Source of the DNA: Echinarachnius parma
Taxonomy: Eukaryota; Echinodermata; Echinoidea; Clypeasteroida; Echinarachniidae
Length of the DNA stretch: 64,000 bases
Assembly: GCA_037951105.1 (NCBI GenBank)
Contig: JBAMJV010007393.1
Coordinates: 1-64,000 of the forward strand
Direction of reading: 5' to 3'
Part shown: piece after piece, positions 11,976-26,600 of the stretch
Layout: every line of letters begins with the position of its first letter
How positions within the stretch are numbered: position 1 is the first letter of the stretch
Notes under the pieces: model-generated
The model's database searches: none
The model's input: only the letters and a program-made list of their open reading frames with translations
Told to the model about the DNA's origin: nothing
Made by a program: the position numbers and the translations under genes

Positions 11976-12501
11976 TATAATCATTAAGGTCGATCATTAA
12001 TATTACCACTACATAAATTACATATAATCATTAGAATACTATGAATCCATTGAACACTTCAGAAACCATTTCACCATTTTGATATCATATCCCTGGTCAA
12101 AAGATTACGGAAAAATAATTTTGAAATAAACACGATACTTCAATTTCGAAGAAATGGGTGTACGAAAAATCATTATTAAAGACGAATACGTTTATATTAT
12201 GTCTGCGTAGACACATTAATGTGCTGACTTCCAATTTGCTTGCAGCGAAGATATACAGTATTAAGCAATGCACTTTTTCAAACAAATATACACCAAAGTG
12301 AAACTCTGTTTTGTTCAAACAGGCCACTTCATATAGCTAAACCCGGCCAAGCCTCTTGTTGTATGGATAACCATCATTATTATAATTTGGGTCATGAAAT
12401 TCATGCCCGAAAAGTAAGAAATGAAACATTCAGTAAAGGAAAAAAGGGAGAAAGAAAAAAAAAACAGCGAACATTTTATATATATATATATTATATGTTA
12501 A

Positions 12502-12850
12502 ATGGATAATACACTTTTGGTCAAACTGAATGTTAGTCACCAAAACTTGCACCATATCATTACGATTACAAGCTATTAACAACTATTTAAAAACATCTTT
12601 GATACATTTTCGAAAATGTGTAGGCATTATATAGATTTTATTAAAATTGTTGAATAAGTGTGGGTCCCACATTTATTTCAATCGAATATATTTATTAATA
12701 GTTCAGGTCTTTCTGAACCGATTTGGATCAAATAAAGTTTGTTTATTCTTTGAAATCACGTGCTCTTCCAAATATTACACTTACTTTTCTATTACCTCAC
12801 AAATTATTTATTTCTTGAAGCGCCCTCTGTACCGAAACTGTACTATCCCT
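12502..12850 (-). mobile_element. TTAA-flanked MITE, family A, copy 1 (inverted, shortened)
   Basis: TTAA at 12498-12501 and 12851-12854 flank a diverged copy of the family seen at 25.5, 32.2, 44.6 and 46.6 kb. Shared text includes TTTTGGTCAAACTGAA, AACTTGCACCATATCATTAC and, at the right end, AAACTGTACTATCCCTTTAA. It is inverted relative to the 25.5-kb copy and about 190 bp shorter. Confidence 0.75.
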
Positions 12851-12865
12851 TTAATCACAGTATGT

Positions 12866-14060
12866 TTTTTATGAAACGTATAACAATAGAATACAACTAA
12901 ATAAAACGTAACAAAACAGGTTATACTAACGTGGAACTATTCTACACTAACAGTTTAACATAATACTAATCGATGGTCGATAATTATAAAAGAACAAAAA
13001 TACATTAATTTGCATTTTCTCGACCAATATTTTGTTTATTATGGGACATATGCCTTTTTTATTTGAAAACAAATTATAGCAAAACGAAAGCATATACTAT
13101 ACAATCATAGATAAATTATTATTATTGTTTTAATATTATTCACCGCTCATGTCGATATAACAGTTGTATCGCGATTATATGAAGCACTGTGCACTTGTTA
13201 TAATTTATTTGACAATAAAACATATTGTATATATTTATCATGCTTATATAAATGTATAATGACCTCCGTCGGGTAATTAGCTCCAACGTGAACACTGAAT
13301 ATATTCTAGAACGAGATATTCCATGTATTTTCTGACAAGAATTAAGTTATTGTCAGCAATATGTACATATACAGTACTTGCAGCAATAATATAGCACTTG
13401 GCAATTCCTAGGAATATATTATGTTCTCAATTAATATTTTACTTCATTTGGTCAGGAAACAAAGCACAATTATCGCAAACAAATAAAATATACATATATA
13501 CGTTTGACAAGAAAGCACATAATATGCAATAAGAAGTTAATATCAAACAATACAAACACATACACACTCTTGTTTAGAAAGAAAATAATAACATTAAAAA
13601 AAACTAATTAGAATTGTCCATACCTTTATGAAGAGATTATCAAAATATCCGTTTACTAAAGAAATCGAATTTTCATTTGACATTAACAAACAGCAATCAT
13701 TTGTGACCGGCTTTAGCAAAACCCTGCGCATTTTACGTTCACATAACGTGTGCCAAAGACCTATGATTGTAAAATTGAAACAATCATATCTTCGCCAATT
13801 ATTGACCAATTTGTTAGAACAAAGCATCAAATAAAAGGTTGTGATGTGGCCTTTCTAATGGTATGAAAATCTACGTTTTGAATTTTACCGACAAGTGCAG
13901 GGTTTTGCTATATAGCCGGTCACATTTATTAATTACAAATTACAATTATATAAATACATAATTAAACGCATTGTACAAAATTATTATAAATAAATATATA
14001 AATCAAGCATACAACAATTATCAATAAAACAGCCATATTTTTTGATTTACCGGTATAAAA
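12866..14060. other. Cdx 3' flank; no gene seen
   Basis: AT-rich. It includes minus-strand AATAAA candidates for Cdx polyadenylation (TTTATT on plus at 14064-14069 and near 13926). The minus-strand frame at 13594-13830 has no recognisable family. Confidence 0.45.
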
Positions 14061-14063
14061 CAA

Positions 14064-14069
14064 TTTATT
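14064..14069 (-). terminator. Candidate Cdx polyadenylation signal
   Basis: AATAAA on the minus strand 8 nt after the stop codon. Another lies about 150 nt downstream near 13926, which would allow a more usual 3' UTR. Both are by-eye matches only. Confidence 0.3.
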
Positions 14070-14076
14070 GATATTC

Positions 14077-14667
14077 TCATGCTTGAGTAATTGGTGTAGT
14101 ACCTTTTCGTACATCCACAGCTGTAATGGGGATTTGGCGCAAACCGACCTCGTGTGCCCCGCCGGAGTTGACGGCGTGACTCACGGCGAGCGCACCGTTG
14201 GCTCCCGCGGTTGCTGCAAGGGCCGGAGCGCGCAGGTGATCGCGATGGTGGTTTGGGGCGGTCGTGATGGGCGTAAGCGTTGTCGATTTGGTGGACGAGG
14301 TCGAGACGGTTGTGGCGGCGATGACTGCAAACTTTGGCTTGGTGTCGACGTCGCCTTGGTTGGTGTCCGCGTGTTGCAGGATGTGGTTGGGGTGACGGTG
14401 TTGAGAAAGATGATGTTGTTGTATTTGTTGCTGCTGGGCGTGGCCGTGGCCGTGCTGTTGTTGGTGGTGGTTGTGGTTGTAATCCTTGTGTCTCTGCGCG
14501 CTGCGTGCATCATCAGTTGCCTGTTGTTGCTGGTGAGGATGTTGCGCCTGTTGTTGATGTTGTTGATGTTGCTGCTGCTCCTGTGGCTGCGGTTGCCCGT
14601 CCTGCGTTTTCACCTTCTTCGCCACCTTCCTCTCCTTCGCACGGCGATTTTGAAACCAGATTTTAAC
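14077..14667 (-). CDS. Cdx: Cdx exon 3: recognition helix and Gln/His-rich C-terminus
   Basis: Begins [20 protein letters not shown] immediately after the acceptor. It continues into Gln/His-rich low complexity (about residues 255-340) and a Thr/Ala-rich tail ending PITQA and TGA. A 212-codon open frame on the opposite strand is a shadow of the CAG/CAC codon bias. Confidence 0.95.
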   Translation of the reverse strand, partial: VKIWFQNRRAKERKVAKKVKTQDGQPQPQEQQQHQQHQQQAQHPHQQQQATDDARSAQRHKDYNHNHHQQQHGHGHAQQQQIQQHHLSQHRHPNHILQHADTNQGDVDTKPKFAVIAATTVSTSSTKSTTLTPITTAPNHHRDHLRAPALAATAGANGALAVSHAVNSGGAHEVGLRQIPITAVDVRKGTTPITQA

Positions 14668-17600
14668 CTGTTTCGATATAATTATAAGATTAAAACAAAT
14701 GAATAATCAATAAGATAACGGAATGATCAAAACAAATAATTGTTAAAGATAATAAAAACATGTTATAGAGGTAAGACAAATTGAATCACACACTGTTTTG
14801 AAAACAAAGTTCCATTCCAAACTTTCGCCCATATTGGTTTTGGTTTTTCAAATTTCCCTTTTGGTAAAAAGATATTTACGATTGAAGTGTTCAGGTGTTA
14901 AATTATCCACTGGACCGCGAAAACCGTGTACAAAATGAGTGCAATGAGTTAGTGAATATCACTTTGCATTTTTGCTCATTACTCGGCCATATAACGTCCA
15001 TTTAACTTGAAATGTTCACACAACACCCAGTGGACATATCAGATAACAACAATATACATTGTATCAACCACTCATCACTTTTTGCACATGTAAACAAAGT
15101 TACTAGATCCCTTTAAGAGATTTGCGTCAGGTATTTAGGTATTTCAGGTATTTATTTCAGTTATAAAATCATGTTTTATATATTTATTCCTTGTCGATGA
15201 CGGTTATAATCACATAACTTGTTTGGTGTAATATTTATTATGTTTATACATGTAATGTTCAATTTCGTACGTATATCGACTCGGATTATATTACCAAAGA
15301 TTACACAAATTTGATAAATGCGTAATACTTAAGTTTTACGTCGACATCTACAATATAATATATACATTCAATATTTGAATTGGTTCGCACCTTTTCATTT
15401 CGTGTAGTGAAATATTACAAATTATGTTGTATATATTTTTTCTATTTTATATTTTATATTATTGTATTATTAAAATATTGTTTTTAATTTTTATTGGATG
15501 TGAACTGAACTGAACTGAATTGACAAAAATAACAAAATAACTTATATAAAGAAATGTTTAACAATTGGGGGTTATAGCTAAGAAATAATTAGATACTGAT
15601 ATACAGGGTTTTCTTTTCATTAAGGGTTCACGATGAGTCCACCGAGCAAACCATTCTTTCATAAATCATCAACATAATATATAATAAACTACCCGGTAAG
15701 AACTGCATGCTCAAACAACAACAACAACAATTAACTATACCTGTATAGCATCAATATATGTCATATCTATCGTGAAAAACAAAAGAGCGGAGTAAATTTG
15801 GGATTATTAACGCCAGACCATAACTTAAATGAAATTGATATTGACAATCGTCACTCTTTATTAATCATTAGCAGCAATAACAGATCATCAGCTGCGGCAA
15901 CAACAAAACTACGACCATTGCCGCAGACTGAAGAGGCCTCACCTGGCGTTCAGACAGGCCGAGCGAGACGGACAGTTCGCTCTTGCGTCTGATGGTGATG
16001 TAGCGGCTGTAGTGGAATTCCTTCTCTAACTCGAGGCGCTGGTGGTCCGTGTATACAACCCGGTACTTGTCCTTGGTCCGGGTTTTTCCTGATTAGAACA
16101 AAAATGAATATTGAACATTTTAAAAATACTAAAAAAATATTATAATAAAACACTATTATAAGTATCATGAAATTAGCTCGCTCCCCCTCTCGCGTCTATA
16201 GGTGATATAAAGCGGCTGTTATGGAACTCTTCTTATGTATACACAACGCGGTACTTGTCCTTCGTCAGGGTTTTTGTCCTGATTGATAAAGAAAATATTG
16301 CGAATTTTATATTAAAACGCTGAAATTAATTATTAAATTACTACTCGATCTCTTGCGTCTAATGTTGATTTAGCGACTGTATAATTATAGTGATGGTGAT
16401 GCTTCTTGACAAACATTATTTGGAAATGAAGTTTATCTCAGTAATATCTCGTACACGTAGAAAAGTTATAACAAAAACAACAGATATACATAAACTCATT
16501 GCGTTCATGACACCGAAAATTCATCAGCAAAATATTGAATATAAATTGAAAAGCTAAAACATATACGTATCTCCGCGAAATATCTAATTAATAATATTAT
16601 GTAAACCACGAAAGGTTTAAAAGGCGTAAAATATAAGAATGAATCATTTGTAAAGTGATATTCTGCCATGACAGTGGAATGCAATTTACTTATCCTACAT
16701 GGTTTTCATTTAGAAAATAATAGACAATTTAAGTTTCAAAGTTGCAAAATTGCAGTTAATTGCTTGTATGAAAATAAAGATGATGTTCCTATAAACTTAA
16801 AGTTTGTATGTAATATAGTGATCAGTCATGTTCCTTTTTTTTCAGCAGTTACGCTTTGTAATCATGAAGGAAATACGGATATTTCCAAATTGCCAAATGC
16901 GCATACAGTAGTTGGATTTATTAAAGTTTTAATTTTCCTTTATTTTTAGGCAATATTGCTTCACCCTTCTCATCCCTAGCAACAATACAACATCTCATCT
17001 GTATTTTCCTTGTTTGATTACGAGCGGTTAAGCATGTGGCGTTTGTTTTTCTCTCTTTTTTTTCACAGGTTTAGCCCCGGTTTAGCTTTATAGGTTCAGT
17101 TCAATATAATTGTATCATCTTAATTTCCATTAATTTCAGTTAACATTACTACACCATTCTTATTCCTACAGTAAAAAAGAAAAATTTCGTTTGCCTTTGC
17201 CTTTTTTTTGTTTGATATTGAGCGTTTAAACATGTGGCGTTCGTTTTTTCTCTCTCTTTTGCACAGGCTTAGCTTTATAGGTTCAATTCAATATTATATA
17301 TATATTTTTTTAGCAGATGTTTTTCTGCATTTATTCAAGAAAAAAAAATCAAAATCAACATATTAAAATAACAATACAAGTATATAATATAATTGATTAA
17401 CATACAATTTGACAATTAATATAAGAAGAAAATACATATATATACTCCGCACAAAAAGAAACTGGACACTTGTTTAAGTTGAAATATTTAATATTTATGT
17501 GCGACAGAGTGTATATTATCATATATCAAATTAAAGGAAATGTAGTCATCTACAGGTAGAATATAAATTAAAGGTGTAATCGTTCATGCATGAACTGCCA

Positions 17601-20600
17601 TGATCAGTTAAAAATAGCAAGGTCTGTTATCAAAAATAGCAAAAACAATGGATGGCCACACCATTCGACTACAATGAGTAAGCGTCTTGCTTGAAACAAG
17701 ATGTGCGGGGCAAGTCTTTTATGACACCATTCAACCTTATTGTCATAAACAAACACCACAAATACACATTTTCCAATAAAACAGGGCCAGGTTATGAGAA
17801 CATCAACATATTGGTCTGTTTTTGAGGCATAAAGCTTGTCTGTTTCATGTGTCCCTTGCAATTTCAACTATAGTCACCTAGAGAAGTGACATGTTAGAGA
17901 CTGCCCAAATGGTTGACCAAGGGTGACATCAGATTTTTAAGATCTTTGGACTACGGTAGAATTCTTGAGACAAATTTATACCAAGTTTCATGCTGAAATA
18001 AGGGCACAAACTGTAGTTTCGACGAATAAACCTTAGCCATGGAATTCCCCATTGTGTTACATTTGGATGAAAATAAAACCTGCAACGTTCACAATTTGTC
18101 TTCATTTACACTTTGTCTATTGAGATGAAACTAAAAAAGATCACATTTGTAATGAAATAATTATGCTATGTCATGAATGTAGCGTTTATATCATGCTTGT
18201 CAACATTTAAATGGTTGAATGGATGTTCCATGTTTGCTATTTTTGAAAACAGACCTTGCGGTGGTTAATTGACCATGACAAGTCATGCATGAATGATTTC
18301 TTCTGGATTCTATGCGAATATCGAAGAGGGTTATCTTATCTTTAATTTGATATACAATAACATATATTTTATCGTTAAAAATATGAGATATGTTGTCTTA
18401 AATAAGTGTCTAGTTTCTTTTTGTGCGGAGTATATATATAATTCAGAATTTAAATCAGTTGTATGTAATGCAAATAATCCAAATAAATGCAGGGGCAAAC
18501 TATCATAAGCATGAATGCTTGAGTCGATAGCAGCCAGGAGGGGAGGGTGGTACATGGCGCTATTATTGGAGTATATAGTAAAATAGAGTGTCACGCACAA
18601 GTGATTTTTCAGAAAATATCTGAATAAAAAAATAATAAAAAATGAAAAAATGGGAAGAAAGAAAGAAAAACAAATGCAAGTGTGTGCATGTGGGTGAGTG
18701 CATGTGAAATAAGTGTTTGATTCGTTTTTGTATGAACTGGTTATCTTAAAACTAATCAATATAAATAAACAATTATAATAATTAAGACCCTGATTATGTT
18801 TATGAATATTTGGATATTAAGTATTTTTTCATCGAAGCTTTAAATGAATAAAGAGATGCAGAGTGTTTAATTTTGTCAGGTAAAGCATTCCAAATGTCTG
18901 GACCATGGGGTCTTATCGATTTATAGGCAATAATAATGTTCGGGTTAGTTAAATGGAAGTCGGATGAGTGTCGTGTAGGATATGAGTGTATACTACTATT
19001 GTACACAAACATATTTCGAAATGCTAATGGTATAGTATTTATCCAAATATATATACAGACTGTCCCAGATAAAACGAAACCGGGTTTCATGGCAGAAATT
19101 TTCTGTCATAATGAATAATTTCCTTGATGATATAGATATGTCTGAACAGCTCTGTGTCTCTTCTTTCATTTGATGTACAACTTATGGCACATAATTCAAG
19201 CATGACTGAATAAGAACAATGGAAAGTGGTGTTACCAATATTCCATTTGCACGCATACATTTTAAGTTCGGGCGAGCTTTAAGGGTTGTAAACATACTTA
19301 TTTTTAAAAAGGACAAACACCACATAAAAGTTCATATTTTTATCTTTTACATGACACATCATGCTCAAAAAATAAATGATTTATGCCAGAGAACGAGTAC
19401 AATGAAAACATGCCTGATATCTGCCCCAATGAGTGAAAGTTGAGTAAGAAGTCGCTCAGCTTTCCTTACTTAGCAGCTGACAATGGACGTTGATGCATGA
19501 GTGAATTTACACAAACATGGGGATCAGGAAAACATGGGAAACAGGCTAGATCAGGAAAGTTAGTCATTTGGGCTGGAATCAAGCATGTTTTCATTGTACT
19601 CGTTCTCTGGCATAAATCATTTATTTTTTTATCATGAGGTGTCATATAAAAGATAAAATTATGAAGTTTTATGCGGTGTTTGTCCTTTTTCAAAATAAGT
19701 ACGTTTACTACCCTTAAAACTCACCCCAAAACCTCACCCAAACTTGCAATTTCTGCGTGCAAATGGAATTTTGGTAACACCACTTACCATCGTTCTAATT
19801 CAGTCATGTGTGAATTATGTGCCATAAGTTGTATATCAAATGAAAGAAGAGACACAGAGCTTTTCAGATATATATATATCATCAAGGAAATTATTCATTA
19901 TAACATAACATTTTTGCAATGAAACCCGGTTTCGTTTTTTTCTGGGACAGTCTGTATATCATCTTAATTACCATTCTTGTCAGTCAATATTGCTACACCA
20001 TTCTTATTTCTACCATAATAAAGAAAAATGTCCTATGCCTTTTCTTTGTTTGATATTGACCGGTGTGGTGCGAAATCCGTGACCTGCGAAATCCGTACCC
20101 AGTCGCAAAATAATGCGCATGCGCTTAGACAGATTATGGTGCGTGTCTTGCGAAAATCGTGACCATCTTTACGCCGCAATTTCATGCTAATACAAAATCG
20201 ACCCATGTTTTATCAAGTCTTTAAATGACGTGAATGGAGTTTCTTAATCCACCGTCGGGTTTTGACAACACTTTGTGCCGCAAGGAGGCATTTTGCATGC
20301 TTAATTGCAACTGGGAACGATTTTCGCGGGCTTGTTTACTAGTTTATGCGCATGCGCATTTGCGACTGCGTACGGATTTCGCAGTGCGTACAGATTTAGC
20401 GTGACACCGGGTTAAACATGTGGCGTTCGTTTTTTGTTCTCGTTTTTTTCTTCTTGCCCATCCAGGTTTAGCTTGACTTTTTTAATAGCTGCGTCCCGTT
20501 TTATGACACCAAGAACGCATACAGTAGGCACGATGGAAGGGCAACTTTACGACGGTCTTGTTGAATATTCGGATTAATCTTTAACTAATCGGAGGATTAT

Positions 20601-23600
20601 AAATCATCATGAAAACGTCAGCAAGAAGATATAGGGCTAAAAAGAAATGGATATAAAATGTGGAACATCACGAGGATGCCAGCTATTTATATATGTTCTA
20701 CATATACATTATGTAGATCCAAGCGTTATTGACCAAACAATTTAATATTCACTTCATGTACGTGCAAACTTTTAATAGCAATATTGTGCGTTGATGTCGT
20801 TTGGCCTGCATAGTTGAAAGTAAGGTCATAATTCATTTGTGTAGCACGTCTATATCAATTATTGCATATCCCTTTATTTTAGTAGGCCCTAAGTTTGTAC
20901 GTTTTATTCCTCGAAATATAGTCGTCTTTAGTAATTCTGTACATGATGTTATCTTAAACATACGCTACCAATTTATATTCTTATTGCACAATCGTTGACT
21001 TGCAAAACGTTTAATACAATTAAAAACATAATTTGCGATGGTAAATCAAGTGTATCATATCATACATGTATCATCATTATTATAAATACATCTTGAACAA
21101 AGTGAAACGAAATACAATTTCACCTCCAAAGCTGAACGTGGAAATAGGAAATAATTCGTTATCGTTAGTTTGACACTACAACAATACACACCACGACGAA
21201 ACACGATGTGTGAGCAGGGGTGAATCGTGCCGACATGTGTATATACATGATAATGAAGATGATAAGGTGGTAGGTTGAATGCTAACTATTCGCCATTATC
21301 TGGAGGACAATATTGAATGATTTGACCGTTAAACCGCGCTAACGAGATTTTCATGTCACCGTGTGTTTGCCAAACGCACTCACCTGACACACTTAACGGT
21401 TTGGCGGTATTCTTTCTTCCCCTCCTAGTTCTCTCTCCCCTACCCCCCCCCCCCCCCCCCCCCCCCACCTGCCCTCCTATCTGTCTTCACAAACACAAAA
21501 CACACATACATACCATATACTACACGCACAAACACATACATTCGAATGCACAAACATACACACACAATACCTACACTCACACACATATACACATACACGT
21601 GCACTACACGCAAAAACACATACATTCGCATGGACAAACATATACACATGCACAAACACACATACAGACGTGCATGCACATAAGCACACACATACATACA
21701 TACATACACAAACACACACACGCATGCCATCCTGTATTGTCCTTATACATACTCGCACACCTGTACAAATTAACATGCACATATTTTAAAGATACTGGCT
21801 ATAAAATGTTTGGTAATCTGTCAAAATAACGTGATAGCAAAAGGTGGTATCAGAGAGAAGAGATTCGGTAAAAGAAGAAGAAATGGTAATTAAAAGGATG
21901 TAACGGGAATAAACAAGAATGAAAGAAAAAATGAAAGAAACAAAAATAAAACAATCAAGGATAAGATGAAGAAATATAAAAGTATCATAAACAAAACAAC
22001 AAAGGTAAAAGAGAACAAAATGGAAAATTAAACTGCAAGTTATATAGGTAAAAACAGAGGAGTATACACTGTTAAAACGCTGTGTAAAAATGGTTGTTAA
22101 ATCTTTTCATACAACTTTAGGTGTAGCATGATAAGTTGTATGAAGAAGGGTTGCGTGAAGCGGCCATTGTTCAAGCGTTGATGAAACGTGTTAAATCACG
22201 TGATAGTTTCGACCGCAAAATCACCGCGTCAAAACCTCTTTTGTCCCTTCGCAAACCAAGCGAACCGAGATAGCGCAGTCGATAGAGAGTGAGACTTATA
22301 ACCCAAAGACCACCGGTTCGAATCATATACCCTTGCCGCTTTTACATCTTGTTTTGTATTTGCTATTTCAACAACGGGATTGTTGAAATTTATTCTAAAC
22401 AACAGTTGTAGAACAAATTAAAACAACAGTAATGTAAACTTTAAACAACTGGGGTTGTTGAATGTTTTCAACAACAGTTGGATGGTTCATATGTCAAACA
22501 GCGGTTGTTGAAAATTTTCAACAAGTTGTTGAATTTGTTTACACAGCGTTTTAACAGTGTACAGCCGTCAAATCCGTTTGGGATCAACCTCGGTCACTGC
22601 CGGGCGGACAGGGCGGACAAGATCCGCGTGCAGATTTTTTCCGACTTGCCGGTACCTGGCGTACCGTATAACCTAGCGTCCAATACATTGCAGCTCGCGT
22701 ATAATTATTCGATATTAAATACAAAATTATAAACATCAAATTAAGCCTATTTGGATATTTTTTGTCCGATCTGATTACAAATCTACGCAAGTATTATAGA
22801 GAAATTTAGGATCAATTTTTCTTACATTATTAAAAATGTAGCTAAGCATTTCAAAAGCATGACACCATTAGACATTTTAGAATAAGTGTTTTTTGGCGCC
22901 ATGTAACTTGCGTGCGGTATTCTTCACTATGAAGACTACACGTTCCATATTCAATCGAATTATTGTCTTATATTACAATATAATGTAATGTACGTGTTAC
23001 CGTTTTAATAGCAATGTCACGGGTATCAGTTTATAAGGAAATCGATTTTGTAAAAGAATTTGGCTCAGTGATATTATAATCGACTTCCAGAACAAAGCTC
23101 ATTGACATGCATGTATGTTGCCTCTTCATAGAAAGTAAATGTGAGTAATTAACACTCGAACTTATATATCTTAGCGGAAAATCGCTTCAAATTAAAGTGT
23201 TCTGCATATTGTTGTATAATACGGTAAAAGTTCAACACATTTCTACTATAACAGGGCTGAATTTTAGAAAACAATCTACAAACAAATCATGTCACTGGTG
23301 CGTATAATATATGAGCTGAACACAATCATTGCAATAACAACATGCGTTTACTGTTATTGTAATCTATTGCCCCTTTGTATATTTTGCAAAGTAATGAAAA
23401 GGGAAATAAAACGATTTAAATGCGACTTTACAATACTAATTTATATATAATCGCCGTGTGGGCGGAAAATGTTGAACACTATTTAAGGTGATTCTCATTT
23501 ACAAGTTGATTCGAAGGTTGTTATATCATAAAACACTTCCTTTAAGGGTTTTACAACGAACAGGTAGTCAGTTTGGACCGTAACATGTCGCAAAGTCTTA

Positions 23601-26600
23601 GCCTTAATTATTATCGTTTATAAATTGCTTTACAAGCTACTGCATTATAAACCCCGGATTTATAACACCTGTAGGCGAACAGCTTCTACCGTTTGACAAT
23701 TCATTACAAATTGAGGAAGTGATGGCATATTATTAACATTTAGTGTATGCTTTCGCCAGATATCACAATAGCGAATATAAAAAGCTATATACACCACCAT
23801 GGAAACCGATACTTACAAGCAACATTTAAAAAGCTATTATTGGCATGATTGTATATACTTGTTTAATTATGTAATGACATATATGCTTAAATAAATGATG
23901 TTAACTTATTACATGGCGCCTAAATAAGTAGACATTCATGTTTAATGCACACAGAAAGTGTTCCGATACGAACATAATTATGGTCAAATCGTAATTGTTG
24001 TGATTAAATTGACCCCTTTTAAACAAAGATGTTTAGTGATTTGTATCTCAACTACGGTATGCATTTTTTTATCGACTGATTTTTCTTTTTATCGAAACGT
24101 ATCATCTATCTTTTAATGTCCTTTTGTTTCCAAACAAAAGTAGAGATTGGATGCATGAATATTAGAAACCTGAAGAAATATTTATAATAGTTAATAAATA
24201 CAATATTCGATATTGGCTAAAAATTCGAAATAGTCATGGTAATCTAAGTTGTTTAAATACTACGAATTAACATTAATAATTGGAAGGAAAAAAACGCTTG
24301 ATCAAAATTGTTATGTATCTCGAACTCTGTGAAGAATTGGAAAGTAGGGCTATTAATGATATTTTCTTTGGAATGCGAACATTATAACTGCATTTTAACA
24401 TTACATTTTACCGATTACGTAGTTATATTATTTCCAATTCAATCGCATATCCCTCCCACAACAAAATTACATCATGATTTTGTATTCACTTCTTTATTGT
24501 TTACCATCCCCAATCAAAATTGGAATATGTGCATGGATTATGATATTGGTAATACAAATATTGTCAAATAAATTATTTTACAAATGTATAAGATGGATGG
24601 TATGATTGTTGCTTGGCTGGCTGTAATGGTAATGCAAGTCATTTGAGATTACGGTGTGAAGTTAACCCGTTTTTTCCTGGATAGTTTAATTCACATACAA
24701 TTAGTGCAAGGTACATGAGGTTGTCGCTGTCGATGGGTTGAATAATTATAATTGTATAATATATTATTCCCGAAAACCAGACCAAAAAAAAACACTGTTA
24801 TAAAACATCCACCTCTTTAGTGGGTTGTATGGGTATAAAACTGTTATTGCACGCCATATACCCGTTGATTTTATGGTACCTTCATCGCGTAAGGCAAGAA
24901 CTCAATGAGCTTTTACCCCGTGAGGTCGGGCGGGCCGGGCCGGTATAACAACCATAGATGGCCCAATAAAAAAAAAAGTCTTTACTATAAAACAAAAATA
25001 GACATTGTTATTGTGGGGCTATATACACGAGAAGGTACTTATTTCATAAAAGTTTATAATGCTTTTGGGGGATACATTTCGATTCCATTGTGCAGTTAGC
25101 TTCAGTAGAAGAAACATCTTAGCGGTGGGCAGAAGCATATTGGACTTTATTATAAATTGCATCAAATCAATTATTGGATTTTATGCAGATCTAAGGTGCT
25201 ATTTTGAGGACTAAATATGGAGTATATAGTGACTTACAATGGATTAGCAATACAATGTGATTATCATACAAGGTATACAATAGGTATTATCAATATTATC
25301 AATGTTATCAATGGATTATCAATACAATTAGCTTCAATTTGTATGAATTTAAATGCCAACAAACGATTTTGAACTTCAAAATACAGCTGCGGTGACAAAA
25401 TCGGCGAAATTGAATGCACACAAAATTAATTCGTGTGGCCAACTTACGAAATTGACCGAAAAATCCTATACTATATATCACAAAAGTAATGCAGCGAATT
25501 TCGATATTGCCATTTCCAATTCCGGATGAAGAAAGGGGGTTAAAGGGATAGTTGAGTTTTGGTATAGAGGGCGCTACACAAAATAATTTGTTTGTGAGAT
25601 AATGAAAAACTGAGTGTCAAATTCAAAAGAGCATACAATTTTAATGACAGAATAAACTTTATTTGATCAAAATCGGTTCAGAAATGGCTGAAATTTCCAT
25701 AAACATAACCATTTGTAATAAATGTGGGGCCCCACAATTATTCGACAATTTTGAACCAGCCGTTAAAAATGCTTCCTCTTTTCAAAAAAATTTCAAAATA
25801 GGTTTTTAGCTAGTTGTTGATTATCTCTCTATCTAATCACTATTTCAACAAAAACATCACATGCACGATATTTTATTTAAAATGGTTGAAACCGATGAGT
25901 GTTTAGAGAGCGTCCTCTTGAGTTGTAACGGCTTTTTACTTACCTAGTCATTTGTAATGTTTTATTCCTTTCGAGCATGGTCACGTTATAACTATTAGTT
26001 TGTAATGTAATGGTGCAGGTTTTGCTTACTAAAATTCAGTTTGACCAAAACTGTACTCTCTTTACCAGAACTCAACTATCCCTTTAAACACGATTCAACC
26101 CAAGTTAATAATTCGTGTGCTTGATCTTCCTGGGTTGTGGTTTCGTTTCTCGTAAGAGACGGTATGAAAAACAATGTTGGTTGACATTTGTAATCAATCA
26201 TTTCATTTGGTTCATTAACATTAATGAGACTTGCAATTTAGAATGTTATAGTTTAGATGATGATTTACTTCCATAGTTTCTCAATATGCTTTATTTATAA
26301 ATATATTTAAAGCGAGAATAGAATTATAAATAATCGTCAGTTGAAATTGAGTAGGTTTCTTTGGAAAATAACCTTCGAGAAAGGCTCATATTATCTTTAT
26401 ATTAAAATTGTACAAATAAGTTCGACCTTGGCACTAATTTGTGTAAAAAAACTTGACATTGAATAATGATGTTATCTATATAGCAAGTTTCTATAATAGT
26501 GACCAAAATGTCAAGATATAAAAATAATTATAATAAATTTGCCAATTTGTGCATTCGTCAGGACGGCACTGATGTTATCATGTTAAATATAATAATGACA

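Noticed and set aside
14068-14706. 212-codon plus-strand open frame
   Set aside because: It is the antisense shadow of Cdx exon 3; its Leu/Val-rich content follows from CAG/CAC codons on the other strand.
22262-22345. Functional tRNA gene
   Set aside because: Box A and B are present but the stems pair poorly and it sits within a MITE, so a SINE head or relic is more likely.
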